Below are positions 9,405-17,562 of a stretch of DNA of 64,000 nucleotides, one piece after another. The DNA lies in the NCBI RefSeq assembly GCF_017377745.1, contig NZ_JAFVMG010000004.1, positions 1-64,000 on the forward strand, written 5' to 3'. This stretch comes from Acetobacter suratthaniensis (GTDB lineage Bacteria > Pseudomonadota > Alphaproteobacteria > Acetobacterales > Acetobacteraceae). The first letter of the stretch is position 1; the number at the start of each line of letters is the position of its first letter. The notes beneath the pieces were generated by a model. It was not told the DNA's origin. It did no database searches and was given only the letters and a program-made list of their open reading frames with translations. The position numbers and the translations under genes are program-made.

Positions 9405-10645
9405 GCAAGATAGTCCTTCAGACGTTCGATGTACCAAGAGGCAAATTTCTCTACCAGCCCTTCGGTGTAAGGAGAGTAGAAGCCCGTTTCATAAGCGGGG
9501 TCCTGCGCACCCTGCTGGGCGATTCCTACCAGATCGGCATCCTGCTGGTTGGTTGCTTTCCAGACTTCGGTCAGCCGGTCCAGATCGTAATCAACACCTT
9601 CAACCGCGTTCTTGTTCACCAGCCACGTAGTGCGCACCAGCGTACGCCCGGCACTCAGCGGCAGCGCCGTGAAGGTAATGACGTGATCGCCCATGAAATG
9701 GTGCCATGAGTTAGGCTGCGTCCAGAAAGACAGCGCGCCCAACGCCTTGTCCGACACTGTGCCAATCGGCAGGCGGCAGGCTGCGCGCGTATCCATGGTG
9801 TAGCTTTCGCCACTCTGGTCGATGGGCAAGCGCTGGGTACGAAAACCGGTCGGGCGTCCGGTCAGTTCATCCACCTCACGCGAAGGCAGGCCCTCGCCTT
9901 CCCAGCGTGAGCAGGAAGCCTCAACCAGATCGGTATAACGCTGGGCATCGGTGCGGGCGTCTTCATCCAGTTCCGTGGGAGAGAAGCCAAACCCGTAGGC
10001 AAAGAGCGGAATGGTCAGTTCGGGATGGTTGGGGCCGCAGTGGTAACACTCGCGGTTGTTTTCCATCGTCAGCTTCCAGTTCCCGTCTTCAATCAGGTCA
10101 GCCTGATAGGCAACACGGGCTTCGCGCACGTTATGGGGGGCCAGATACGGCTCCATAACACGGGCCATCTCGTCAATATCGCCCGGCGGGTTGTCGGACA
10201 GGCAGATAAACAGCAGCCCACCGATCGAACGTAGCGCCACGGGCTTGAGGCTGTTGCAGCCGGGCTTGAAATCCTCGCCCATGTGCTCATAAAATTTCAG
10301 CTTACCATCCAGCCCGTATGTCCATGAATGATACGGACACACGATATTGCCGATCATCGTTGCCCCCTCGGGGATCATCCTGACCCCACGATGGCGACAG
10401 ACGTTGTGGAAAGCCCGGATCGCTCCATCATCATCCCGCACGATAATGATGGAAGCTTTACCGACATTCACGACCAGCGCATCGCCCGGCTCCGCGACTT
10501 CCGGCTCGGACGCCACAAAAATCCAGTGCCGGTCGAAGATCGCCTTCATATCAAGGTCGAATACTTCATCGCTCGTGTAAAAAGGCGCATCCAGCGATTT
10601 TCCCGCGACACGCCGCTCAACAAGAGCCTTTATGGATTCAGTCAT
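9401..10645 (-). CDS. gbcA: Glycine betaine monooxygenase, Rieske oxygenase subunit
   Basis: This 414-residue ring-hydroxylase-type oxygenase alpha subunit is predicted to convert glycine betaine to dimethylglycine and formaldehyde. The Rieske 2Fe-2S ligands are C83-x-H85 and C103-x2-H106. The mononuclear iron region is visible as ENNRECYHCGPNH (His202 and His207, with Glu199 nearby). It is the first gene of the run that ends with frmA. The start at 10645 follows an AAGGG about 9 bases upstream, and a 124-bp gap separates it from sdaA, so a promoter is expected there. The identity as betaine rather than another amine oxygenase rests on the dgc and sox neighbours. Confidence 0.92.
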   Translation of the reverse strand: MTESIKALVERRVAGKSLDAPFYTSDEVFDLDMKAIFDRHWIFVASEPEVAEPGDALVVNVGKASIIIVRDDDGAIRAFHNVCRHRGVRMIPEGATMIGNIVCPYHSWTYGLDGKLKFYEHMGEDFKPGCNSLKPVALRSIGGLLFICLSDNPPGDIDEMARVMEPYLAPHNVREARVAYQADLIEDGNWKLTMENNRECYHCGPNHPELTIPLFAYGFGFSPTELDEDARTDAQRYTDLVEASCSRWEGEGLPSREVDELTGRPTGFRTQRLPIDQSGESYTMDTRAACRLPIGTVSDKALGALSFWTQPNSWHHFMGDHVITFTALPLSAGRTLVRTTWLVNKNAVEGVDYDLDRLTEVWKATNQQDADLVGIAQQGAQDPAYETGFYSPYTEGLVEKFASWYIERLKDYLA

Positions 10646-10769
10646 GTTTTCAAACCCTTGCCTGCCGGCCTGCCATTCGCTTGCCGTAACAAAGACTGTG
10701 CCATAATCATCCGAGATTTTTTTTGAAATTGCGACCTAAATTTACGCGCAAAAGACTTTTTTTATACGC
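10646..10769 (-). promoter_or_regulatory. Promoter region of the gbcA-to-frmA operon
   Basis: The 124-bp gap between the sdaA stop and gbcA start is A/T-rich on its upstream side and must hold the operon promoter unless sdaA reads through. On the minus strand a directly repeated GGCAGGC lies near 10662-10676, close to the start codon. A TGGCAC-N5-TTGTT string (10688-10703) resembles half of a sigma-54 promoter but lacks the -12 GC. I cannot assign a regulator site with confidence. Confidence 0.4.
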
Positions 10770-12125
10770 TCAACATTCCGGGAAACAAACGGCCAGCCCC
10801 CCCTGCGACGTTTCCTTGTAACGGCTGCTCATATCCGCGCCCGTTTCTTTCATGGTTGCAATCACCTGATCCAGCGAGACATGGTGCGACCCATCACCCC
10901 GCAGCGCGAGTGAGGCCGCATTGATCGCCTTGACCGCCCCAAACGCATTACGCTCGATACACGGAATCTGCACCAGGCCGCCCACGGGGTCACAGGTCAT
11001 GCCAAGATGGTGTTCCATGCCAATTTCGGCTGCGTTTTCAATCTGTTCCGGCCCACCACCCAGAGCCGCCGCAAGCCCACCCGCCGCCATGGAACACGCG
11101 ACACCAACCTCGCCCTGACACCCGACCTCCGCCCCTGAAATCGAAGCATTGCGCTTGAACAGACCACCTATGGCTGTGGCAGTCAGGATAAACCGCTGCT
11201 CGCCCTCCTTCGTGGCATCGGGGCAGAATGTCCGGTAATAGCGCAGAACAGCGGGCAGAACGCCTGCCGCCCCATTAGTCGGAGCGGTAACAAGCCGCCC
11301 GCCCGCAGCATTTTCCTCATTCACGGCGATAGCGAACAGGCTCACCCAATCCATAACCTCGTGTGCTGTGCGCAGGTTACGAAAGCGATCCGCTTCAAGC
11401 CGTTTCCGCAAGCCCGGTGCACGGCGACGTACAGCCAGCTTGCCCGGCAGCACGCCTTCATGGTGCATGCCACGTTCTACCGCGCTCATCATTTCTTCAA
11501 TGATACGGCTGATATGCGCCCCAACCTCATGCCCCGGCCGCAAGGCAACCTCGTTCGCCAGCACGATTTCGGCAATGCTCAGCCCCGTCTGGCGCGTAAG
11601 CTCAAGCAGCTCACGCGCACACACAAAATCAAACGGCACAGCAGGTTCATCCGGCGCTGCCTGCTGGGCAAGCTGCTCCTCGGGCACCACAAACCCACCC
11701 CCTACAGAACAGACACGCTGGCACGCCAGCACGGAGCCCTGTGCATCAAGCGCTTCAAACTGCATGGTATTGGGGTGAAAGGTAGCCGGGGTTTCATAAT
11801 CAAACACCACATCAGCCTGCGGATCGAACGCGATGTCTGCCCCGTTCAGCCGCAGGAGGTGCTCCACGCCAGCCCGTTCCATACAGGCATCTGCCTGTGT
11901 TTTTTCCACCGTATCGGGGCGCAGTCCGGCAAGCCCCAGTATTACGGCCCGGTCAGTCGCATGCCCTTTGCCAGTCCAGGCCAGAGAGCCATACAGTGTC
12001 ACCCGCAAGCGTGCGACACCCCCCGGCAAGATAGCGGCAAAATCGCCCGCAGCCCGCATGGGGCCAACCGTATGAGAAGAAGACGGACCAATGCCGATCT
12101 TGAACAGATCAAACAGGCTGACCAT
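10770..12125 (-). CDS. sdaA: L-serine ammonia-lyase (L-serine dehydratase), single-chain iron-sulfur type
   Basis: This 451-residue enzyme deaminates L-serine to pyruvate and ammonia. The N-terminal beta domain starts with SLFDLFKIGIGPSSSHTVGPM; the alpha domain carries the iron-sulfur cysteines in GCQGEVGVACSMAAGG and CDPVGGLVQIPCIERNAFGAVKA. The length matches the fused alpha-beta form found in many proteobacteria. It lies downstream of soxG (91-bp gap) in the same direction, so it may be co-transcribed and would use serine formed from sarcosine-derived glycine and methylene-tetrahydrofolate. Confidence 0.93.
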   Translation of the reverse strand: MVSLFDLFKIGIGPSSSHTVGPMRAAGDFAAILPGGVARLRVTLYGSLAWTGKGHATDRAVILGLAGLRPDTVEKTQADACMERAGVEHLLRLNGADIAFDPQADVVFDYETPATFHPNTMQFEALDAQGSVLACQRVCSVGGGFVVPEEQLAQQAAPDEPAVPFDFVCARELLELTRQTGLSIAEIVLANEVALRPGHEVGAHISRIIEEMMSAVERGMHHEGVLPGKLAVRRRAPGLRKRLEADRFRNLRTAHEVMDWVSLFAIAVNEENAAGGRLVTAPTNGAAGVLPAVLRYYRTFCPDATKEGEQRFILTATAIGGLFKRNASISGAEVGCQGEVGVACSMAAGGLAAALGGGPEQIENAAEIGMEHHLGMTCDPVGGLVQIPCIERNAFGAVKAINAASLALRGDGSHHVSLDQVIATMKETGADMSSRYKETSQGGLAVCFPEC

Positions 12126-12216
12126 GGGTCTTTATCCAGAGCGAAGACACAACCGGGGCGAGCGACCTGAGGGCACTCCCCCCGGCCCGGTCATGAAACG
12201 ACAGAAGGTGTAAAAA

Positions 12217-12744
12217 TCAGAACCGTGTGTCGTGCGCGGCACTTTTCAGCATCGCGGTGACATAGGGCAGAAACGAGGTCCAGACCTCCAGATGGAAGCG
12301 ATCCTCTGCCTGCCGCCAGATCATGCCATCGGCCTTGTCCAACAGGGTACGCGTGGCCGTGCCGGGAGCAAAGCTTGCGGGGGCGAAATCCAGCGGACTG
12401 AGGCAGCCCAGCACCTCGGCCGCACGGGGGCCACCGACAGACAGCGTAGCTTGCCTGGCCGTAACCTCCACAAGACTATGCGCAAGGCCAGACAAGGCAC
12501 TGGCCCATGCCTCGGCCACACCCTGTGCTGCTGCTGGTTCCAGCAAAAACAGCACTTCATACGGGCCAAGCCTGAGAGCCGTAGCGCCCTCAGCCTGCGC
12601 GACCCCCAGCATATCCGGCACAGTGCAGCCTACGGCGGCACAGGCCGCCTGCATGGCCGCCTCGCGCCCCTGAAAGACCCAACGGGTCAACGATGGGCCG
12701 GTCGCAAGAGCGAAGCCAGCCAGATCAACAGTGCTCTCAGCCAT
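12217..12744 (-). CDS. soxG: Sarcosine oxidase gamma subunit
   Basis: This 175-residue protein has the SoxG layout related to the GcvT-like fold, including LSVGGPRAAEVLGCLSPLDF, a TRTLLDKADGMIWR segment and a C-terminal FHLEVWTSFLPYVTAML. In heterotetrameric sarcosine oxidase the gamma chain is a small structural subunit next to SoxA. The gene overlaps the end of soxA by 8 bases and is last in soxB-soxD-soxA-soxG. Sequence conservation in this family is low, so the call depends partly on position. Confidence 0.88.
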   Translation of the reverse strand: MAESTVDLAGFALATGPSLTRWVFQGREAAMQAACAAVGCTVPDMLGVAQAEGATALRLGPYEVLFLLEPAAAQGVAEAWASALSGLAHSLVEVTARQATLSVGGPRAAEVLGCLSPLDFAPASFAPGTATRTLLDKADGMIWRQAEDRFHLEVWTSFLPYVTAMLKSAAHDTRF

Positions 12745-15742
12745 TCAGGCGCACTCCTTCCGCGTCGTAAAAGACGGGATCAACCAGCTTGACGGGAATC
12801 ACACGGTCTTCCATCGGCACATAAAGCGTCTGCCCCTTGCGCGCCCGGCCACCCGAAATCATGCCCAATGCAATGGAACGCCCCAGTGTTGCGCTGAAAT
12901 ACGATGAGGTGACATAACCCAGCTTGTGCATGGGGATAGCCTCCTTCGGATCAGCCACAAGCTGCGCACCTTCCTCCAGCACTTCCTGCGGGGCTTCGGT
13001 CAGCAACCCGACAAGCTGCATCCGTTCGGGTGACTGCATGGCGGGCAGCGCCAGAGACCGCTTGCCAACAAAATCTTTCTTGGCCTTGCCAACCGCCCAG
13101 CCACATCCGGCATCATCCGGTGTCACGGTGCCATCGGTTTCCTGCCCGACGATAATGTAGCCTTTTTCCGCGCGCAGCACGTGCATGGTTTCCGTGCCAT
13201 ACGGTGTCAGCCCATGCGCCTGCCCGGCCTGCCACACGGCATCCCATATCCGGCGGCCCTCGGTTGTCGGCACGTTGATTTCAAAGCCGAGTTCACCCGA
13301 GAAGCTGACGCGGAACAACCGCATGGGAACACCCAGAATGGTGCCCTCGACCACGCTCATATGCGCCAGTGCCTCACCGGAAATATCCAGCCCATCCACC
13401 AGAGGCGCAAGAATTTCACGCGCTTTTGGCCCCTGCAACGCAATGACCGACCACTGCTCGGTGGTGGAGGTCAGCCAGACATCCAGATCAGGCCATTCCG
13501 TCTGCAGATAGTCTTCCATCATGGACAGAACACCCGCAGCCCCACCCGTGGTGGTGGTGACATGAAAACGGTCTTCCGCAATGCGGCCCACAACGCCATC
13601 GTCATAGATGAAGCCGTTTTCGCGGCACAACAGGCCATAGCGGCAGCGCCCGACCCCGAGCTTGGTCCATGCGTTCACATACATGCGGTTCATGAAGGTC
13701 GCCGCATCCGGGCCTACAACCTCAATCTTGCCCAGCGTGGACGCATCGAAAATACCCGCCGCATTGCGCACAGCCAGACATTCGCGCCGCACGGCGGCTT
13801 CCATGTCCTCGCCATTGCGGGGGAAGTAGCGCGCACGGCGCCACATCGAGACATCCTCAAACACCGCACCTTGCGCACGCGCCCAGCTATCAACCTGCGT
13901 GCGGCGGTCGGGATCGAACAGATCCCCACGCGCATGGCCCGCGAACGTGCCGAATGTGACCGGCGTAAAGGGCGGACGGAACGTGGTCAGCCCCACCTGC
14001 TGCACCGGCCTGCCCAGCGCGTAGGAGGCAATGCCCAGAGCATTGACATTGGACAGCTTGCCCTGATCGGTGGCCATGCCCGTTGTGGTGTAACGCTTGA
14101 CGTGTTCGATGGAGCGGAAGCCCTCGCGCACGGCCAGACGGATGTCCTTGGCGGTTACATCGTGCTGGAAATCGACAAAGGACATGCTGTGCAAATCCTT
14201 GCCTCGACGGGGCAATGCCCCGGCAAAACCTGCATAATCAGCACGGTCCTGCGCATCCACCCGCCATGCAGGGGTATCGCCCGTATGGCCACCGGCACTG
14301 GCCGCAGCCACACCGGCGGCGGCACCATCCGCCAGAACCGCATCAAGCTGATACACGCCGTGACACGCCCCGACCGAACGCTCACGCTCAGCGGACTCGC
14401 CGGGCACATAAGCCCCGACTTTTTCATCAAACCGCAGCTTGCCACGCGACTGCGAGAACAGATGCACACTGGGCGTGTAACCGCCTGCCATCAGCACCAG
14501 ATCCGCGCTGACATGACGGCCCTTACCAACATCACCACCCGGCAGCACCGGAGCCAGTTCAACCCCGCTGACCCGCTGCGTGCCATGCACGCGCTGGACA
14601 ACGAAAGATTTGTACACCCGCACTCCCATCTGCTGGCACTGGCGCAACAATGCGCTGTCAGGTGCCGGACGGATGTCGGCTATGGCGGCAACAGACGCCC
14701 CCACCTCCAAAAGATCAAGCGCCACACGATAAGCACTGTCATTAGCGGCAACAATTACAACCTTGCGCCCGCACAGCACGCCATAACGGTTCAGATACGT
14801 ACGGGCCGCCGTAGCCAGCATGACACCGGGCCGATCATTGCCTTCAAACACCATCGGGCGTTCAAGTGCTCCCGTGGCCAGCACGACTTCCTTGGCCCGC
14901 ACCTGCCACAGACGCTCGCGCGGCTGGCCGCTGGCACCGGTCATCAGATGATCGGTCAGGCGCTGGTTCAGTGCAATCATGTTGTGCGGGCCGTAATTGA
15001 ACGCGGAACAGCGCGTCATCAGCCGCACATTTGGCAGGGCTTCCAGCTCGGCCACAACGCCGCGCACCCAGTCCGGCCCGCTCAGACCCTCGATACGGGC
15101 CTGACGGTCAGACAGGAGCGAACCACCGAATTCAGCCGTTTCATCCACCAAAATGACCCGCGCCCCGGTACGGCCAGCCGCGAGCGCCGCACTCAGCCCG
15201 GCCGGGCCACCACCCGCCACCAGCACATCGCAATGATCATAACGGAAGGCATAGCTGTCGGGATCGGGTTCTGTCGGGGCAACACCCAGACCAGCCGCAT
15301 GGCGGATGATCGGCTCATAAACCTTATCCCAGAAGTTTTTCGGCCACATGAAGGTCTTGTAGTAAAAACCTGCGGGCAACATGGCCGAGAACAGGCTGTT
15401 CACACTCCCCAGATCGAACTCCAGACAGGGGGAGCGGTTCTGGCTGACAGCTACAAGACCTTCATGAATTTCAACCTGCGTCGCCCGCAGGTTGGGCGTG
15501 TGCAGGGCCGGGCCTTTACCCACCCCCACCAATGCATTCGGCTCATCCGAACCCGCCGTAACAGGCCCGCGCGGACGGTGATATTTATACGACCGTCCCA
15601 TGAGATGACGGCCATGCGCCAGCAGGGCAGAGGCCAGCGTATCGCCCGCATAGCCCGCATAACTGCGCCCATCAAACGTGAAGCTGACAGGGCGGGATGT
15701 ATCAACCCGCCCCCGGCCCGGAATACGGAACATCTGGTTCAT
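12737..15742 (-). CDS. soxA: Sarcosine oxidase alpha subunit
   Basis: This 1001-residue subunit has an N-terminal 2Fe-2S-like fold region (residues 1-100), a pyridine-nucleotide disulfide oxidoreductase domain (GGGPAGLSAALAAGR near residue 180) and a C-terminal aminomethyltransferase (GcvT-like) domain (about 610-1000). That domain transfers the methyl carbon of sarcosine to tetrahydrofolate. The tetramer produces glycine, 5,10-methylene-tetrahydrofolate and hydrogen peroxide. Length matches the heterotetrameric family. Its stop overlaps soxG and its start overlaps soxD by 4 bases. Confidence 0.96.
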   Translation of the reverse strand: MNQMFRIPGRGRVDTSRPVSFTFDGRSYAGYAGDTLASALLAHGRHLMGRSYKYHRPRGPVTAGSDEPNALVGVGKGPALHTPNLRATQVEIHEGLVAVSQNRSPCLEFDLGSVNSLFSAMLPAGFYYKTFMWPKNFWDKVYEPIIRHAAGLGVAPTEPDPDSYAFRYDHCDVLVAGGGPAGLSAALAAGRTGARVILVDETAEFGGSLLSDRQARIEGLSGPDWVRGVVAELEALPNVRLMTRCSAFNYGPHNMIALNQRLTDHLMTGASGQPRERLWQVRAKEVVLATGALERPMVFEGNDRPGVMLATAARTYLNRYGVLCGRKVVIVAANDSAYRVALDLLEVGASVAAIADIRPAPDSALLRQCQQMGVRVYKSFVVQRVHGTQRVSGVELAPVLPGGDVGKGRHVSADLVLMAGGYTPSVHLFSQSRGKLRFDEKVGAYVPGESAERERSVGACHGVYQLDAVLADGAAAGVAAASAGGHTGDTPAWRVDAQDRADYAGFAGALPRRGKDLHSMSFVDFQHDVTAKDIRLAVREGFRSIEHVKRYTTTGMATDQGKLSNVNALGIASYALGRPVQQVGLTTFRPPFTPVTFGTFAGHARGDLFDPDRRTQVDSWARAQGAVFEDVSMWRRARYFPRNGEDMEAAVRRECLAVRNAAGIFDASTLGKIEVVGPDAATFMNRMYVNAWTKLGVGRCRYGLLCRENGFIYDDGVVGRIAEDRFHVTTTTGGAAGVLSMMEDYLQTEWPDLDVWLTSTTEQWSVIALQGPKAREILAPLVDGLDISGEALAHMSVVEGTILGVPMRLFRVSFSGELGFEINVPTTEGRRIWDAVWQAGQAHGLTPYGTETMHVLRAEKGYIIVGQETDGTVTPDDAGCGWAVGKAKKDFVGKRSLALPAMQSPERMQLVGLLTEAPQEVLEEGAQLVADPKEAIPMHKLGYVTSSYFSATLGRSIALGMISGGRARKGQTLYVPMEDRVIPVKLVDPVFYDAEGVRLNG

Positions 15743-16044
15743 CGCGCCGCCTCCGCAGCCTGTTCCGGCGTTACATCGGGCCGAGGCTGGCCCATTTCAT
15801 AGGTCATCACGAAACGATCTGTCCGGGTATCACGCAGGGCATTGAAAAACCGGCCGCAGCCATGAGCATGGCGCCAGCGTTCGGCAATCAGCCCCTTGGG
15901 GTTGTCACGCATGTAAAGATACTGAGCCCATTCCTCATCACTCAGAGTCATGGGGTCGGCCGGGCGGGCGATATGTGCCTCGCCGCCATTCGCAAACTCG
16001 ACTTCAGCCCGTTCCCCGCAATAGGGGCATTTTATCAGCAACAT
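15739..16044 (-). CDS. soxD: Sarcosine oxidase delta subunit
   Basis: This 101-residue zinc-binding subunit starts with MLLIKCPYCGERAEVEF and has the second half of the zinc site in HAHGCGRFFNALRDTRTD. It contains the typical EWAQYLYMRDNPKG segment. It assembles with SoxA, SoxB and SoxG. It lies 12 bases downstream of soxB and overlaps the soxA start (ATGA). Confidence 0.95.
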   Translation of the reverse strand: MLLIKCPYCGERAEVEFANGGEAHIARPADPMTLSDEEWAQYLYMRDNPKGLIAERWRHAHGCGRFFNALRDTRTDRFVMTYEMGQPRPDVTPEQAAEAAR

Positions 16045-16056
16045 GTCCTACCCCGC

Positions 16057-17310
16057 TTAATGGGCAACCGCAGCAGCCGCTGCTTCGTCAATCAATGTCC
16101 CGTCACGGAAGCGTTCGATCGTGAATGGCGCATTGATGGGGTGTGGTTCATCCTTGGCGATCGTCCAGGCGAACAGATTGGCCGCCCCCGGTGTCGCCTT
16201 GAAACCGCCTGTGCCCCATCCGCAGTTCACATACAGCCCCGGCACCGAGGTTTTGGCCGTAATGGGCGAACGATCAGGCGTGTTGTCGGTAATCCCGCCC
16301 CATGAACGCATCATGCGCAGGCGCCGGAACATCGGACAAAGCTCGGTAATAGCCTCAAGCGTATGGGCCGGAATATGCAGCCCGCCACGCTGGGTATAGG
16401 AAACATAGCTGTCCGTGCCAGCGCCGATCACCATCTCGCCCTTATCAGACTGGCTGATATAGGCATGAATGGTATTGGACATGACAATGGTGGGGAAAGC
16501 CGGTTTAACCGGTTCGGACACCAGTGCCTGCAACGGGTTGCTCTGCAATGGCAGACGGATACCCGCCATACCCAGCACCACAGAGCTATGCCCCGCCGCC
16601 GAGACACCAATTTTGCGCGCCTTGATGGGGCCAAGCGTTGTTTCAACGCCCGTCACCTCGCCACTGGGCGCACGGGTAATGCCCGTTACCTCGCAGTTTT
16701 CAATAATATCCACGCCCATATCGGACGCCGCCCGGGCAAAACCCCAGGCCACAGCATCGTGCCGGGCCGTACCCGCACGGCGCTGGAGCGCACCCCCCAG
16801 AATGGGGTAACGGATATTGGGCGAGATATTCAGCGGCGGACAGAATTCCTTGACCTCCTGCGGGGTCAGCCATTCATTGTCGATACCGTTGAGCCGGTTC
16901 GCATGCACATGGCGCTTGAACACCTGCACATCATGCACTGTATGCGCGATCATGAGGCATCCGCGCTGGCTGAACATGACATTGTAGTTCAGTTCCTGCG
17001 ACAGCCCCTCCCACAGTTTGAGAGAATGCTCGTAGTAGCTCGAGCTTTCATCAAACAGATAGTTGGAGCGGATGATGGTCGTGTTGCGTGCGGTGTTGCC
17101 ACCCGCAAGCCAGCCACGCTCAACCACCGCGATATTACGCAGGCCATGCTGTTTGGCCAGATAATAGGCAGCCCCAAGGCCATGCCCACCACCGCCGACG
17201 ATAATAATATCGTAGGCAGCTTTCGGTTTGACGGAGCGCCATTGGGGCTTCCACCCCTGATGGGCCCCAAGCGCCTGACGGAACAGAGAAAACGCTGAAA
17301 ATTTCTGCAT
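16057..17310 (-). CDS. soxB: Sarcosine oxidase beta subunit
   Basis: This 417-residue FAD-dependent subunit carries the active site for sarcosine oxidation. The Rossmann motif [23 protein letters not shown], the [14 protein letters not shown] stretch, the [13 protein letters not shown] segment and the C-terminal [15 protein letters not shown] are all present and match SoxB closely. The frame stays open for 40 more codons upstream, but [12 protein letters not shown] at 17310 matches the family N-terminus. A second ATG two codons earlier (17316) overlaps the stop of a tiny upstream frame. First gene of soxBDAG. Confidence 0.96.
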   Translation of the reverse strand: MQKFSAFSLFRQALGAHQGWKPQWRSVKPKAAYDIIIVGGGGHGLGAAYYLAKQHGLRNIAVVERGWLAGGNTARNTTIIRSNYLFDESSSYYEHSLKLWEGLSQELNYNVMFSQRGCLMIAHTVHDVQVFKRHVHANRLNGIDNEWLTPQEVKEFCPPLNISPNIRYPILGGALQRRAGTARHDAVAWGFARAASDMGVDIIENCEVTGITRAPSGEVTGVETTLGPIKARKIGVSAAGHSSVVLGMAGIRLPLQSNPLQALVSEPVKPAFPTIVMSNTIHAYISQSDKGEMVIGAGTDSYVSYTQRGGLHIPAHTLEAITELCPMFRRLRMMRSWGGITDNTPDRSPITAKTSVPGLYVNCGWGTGGFKATPGAANLFAWTIAKDEPHPINAPFTIERFRDGTLIDEAAAAAVAH

Positions 17311-17415
17311 GTTCATCCCACATGCTGCAGAGCCATATCTCCTTTTATGCGACACAACCGGGGGAGCCGCGCGTATAAAACAGACAAGTTTCATGAACGA
17401 AACGGACACACGCAA

Positions 17416-17436
17416 AAACCGGCATAACAAACCGGC
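17416..17436. promoter_or_regulatory. Direct repeat upstream of soxB, candidate activator site
   Basis: The 8-mer AAACCGGC occurs twice in direct orientation, 17416-17423 and 17429-17436, spaced 13 bp start to start. Direct repeats of this spacing are common for AraC-family activators. It lies about 105-125 bp upstream of soxB and beyond the terminators of the eut operon, where a sox promoter should be. The link to the GbdR-like protein is inference. Confidence 0.35.
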
Positions 17437-17441
17437 CAGTT

Positions 17442-17485
17442 AAAAAAAAGAACGACGCACCCTGCAAAAAGGGCACGCCGTTCTT
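17442..17485 (-). terminator. Second of two tandem terminators after the eut operon
   Basis: On the minus strand a 16-bp RNA stem can form between 17485-17470 and 17463-17448, counting three G-U wobbles, with AAGAACG/CGTTCTT as the outer arms and CCCT/AGGG as the inner pairs. It runs straight into eight U residues. This is a strong intrinsic terminator or, if a promoter lies between it and the first one, an attenuator for soxB. Confidence 0.75.
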
Positions 17486-17496
17486 CCAGAACCCCA

Positions 17497-17527
17497 CAAA
17501 AGAAAAGCCGCCTGCAAGCAGGCGGCT
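17497..17527 (-). terminator. First terminator after the ethanolamine permease gene
   Basis: A perfect 10-bp stem, AGCCGCCTGC with GCAGGCGGCT (17506-17515 and 17518-17527), is followed on the minus strand by TTTTCTTTT. It lies 35 bases past the permease stop codon. Confidence 0.85.
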
Positions 17528-17562
17528 CTCCAGCCAGTTAGCACCCCAGAAGAGGCTTGGCT

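Noticed and set aside
10688..10703. Sigma-54-like promoter before gbcA
   Set aside because: TGGCAC is a good -24 half, but the -12 element is TTGTT instead of TTGC, and AraC-type activators usually do not work with sigma-54.
13181..15802. An 873-codon open frame on the plus strand
   Set aside because: It is exactly antisense to soxA, has no family resemblance, and is rich in His, Arg and Gln as expected for a shadow of a GC-rich gene.
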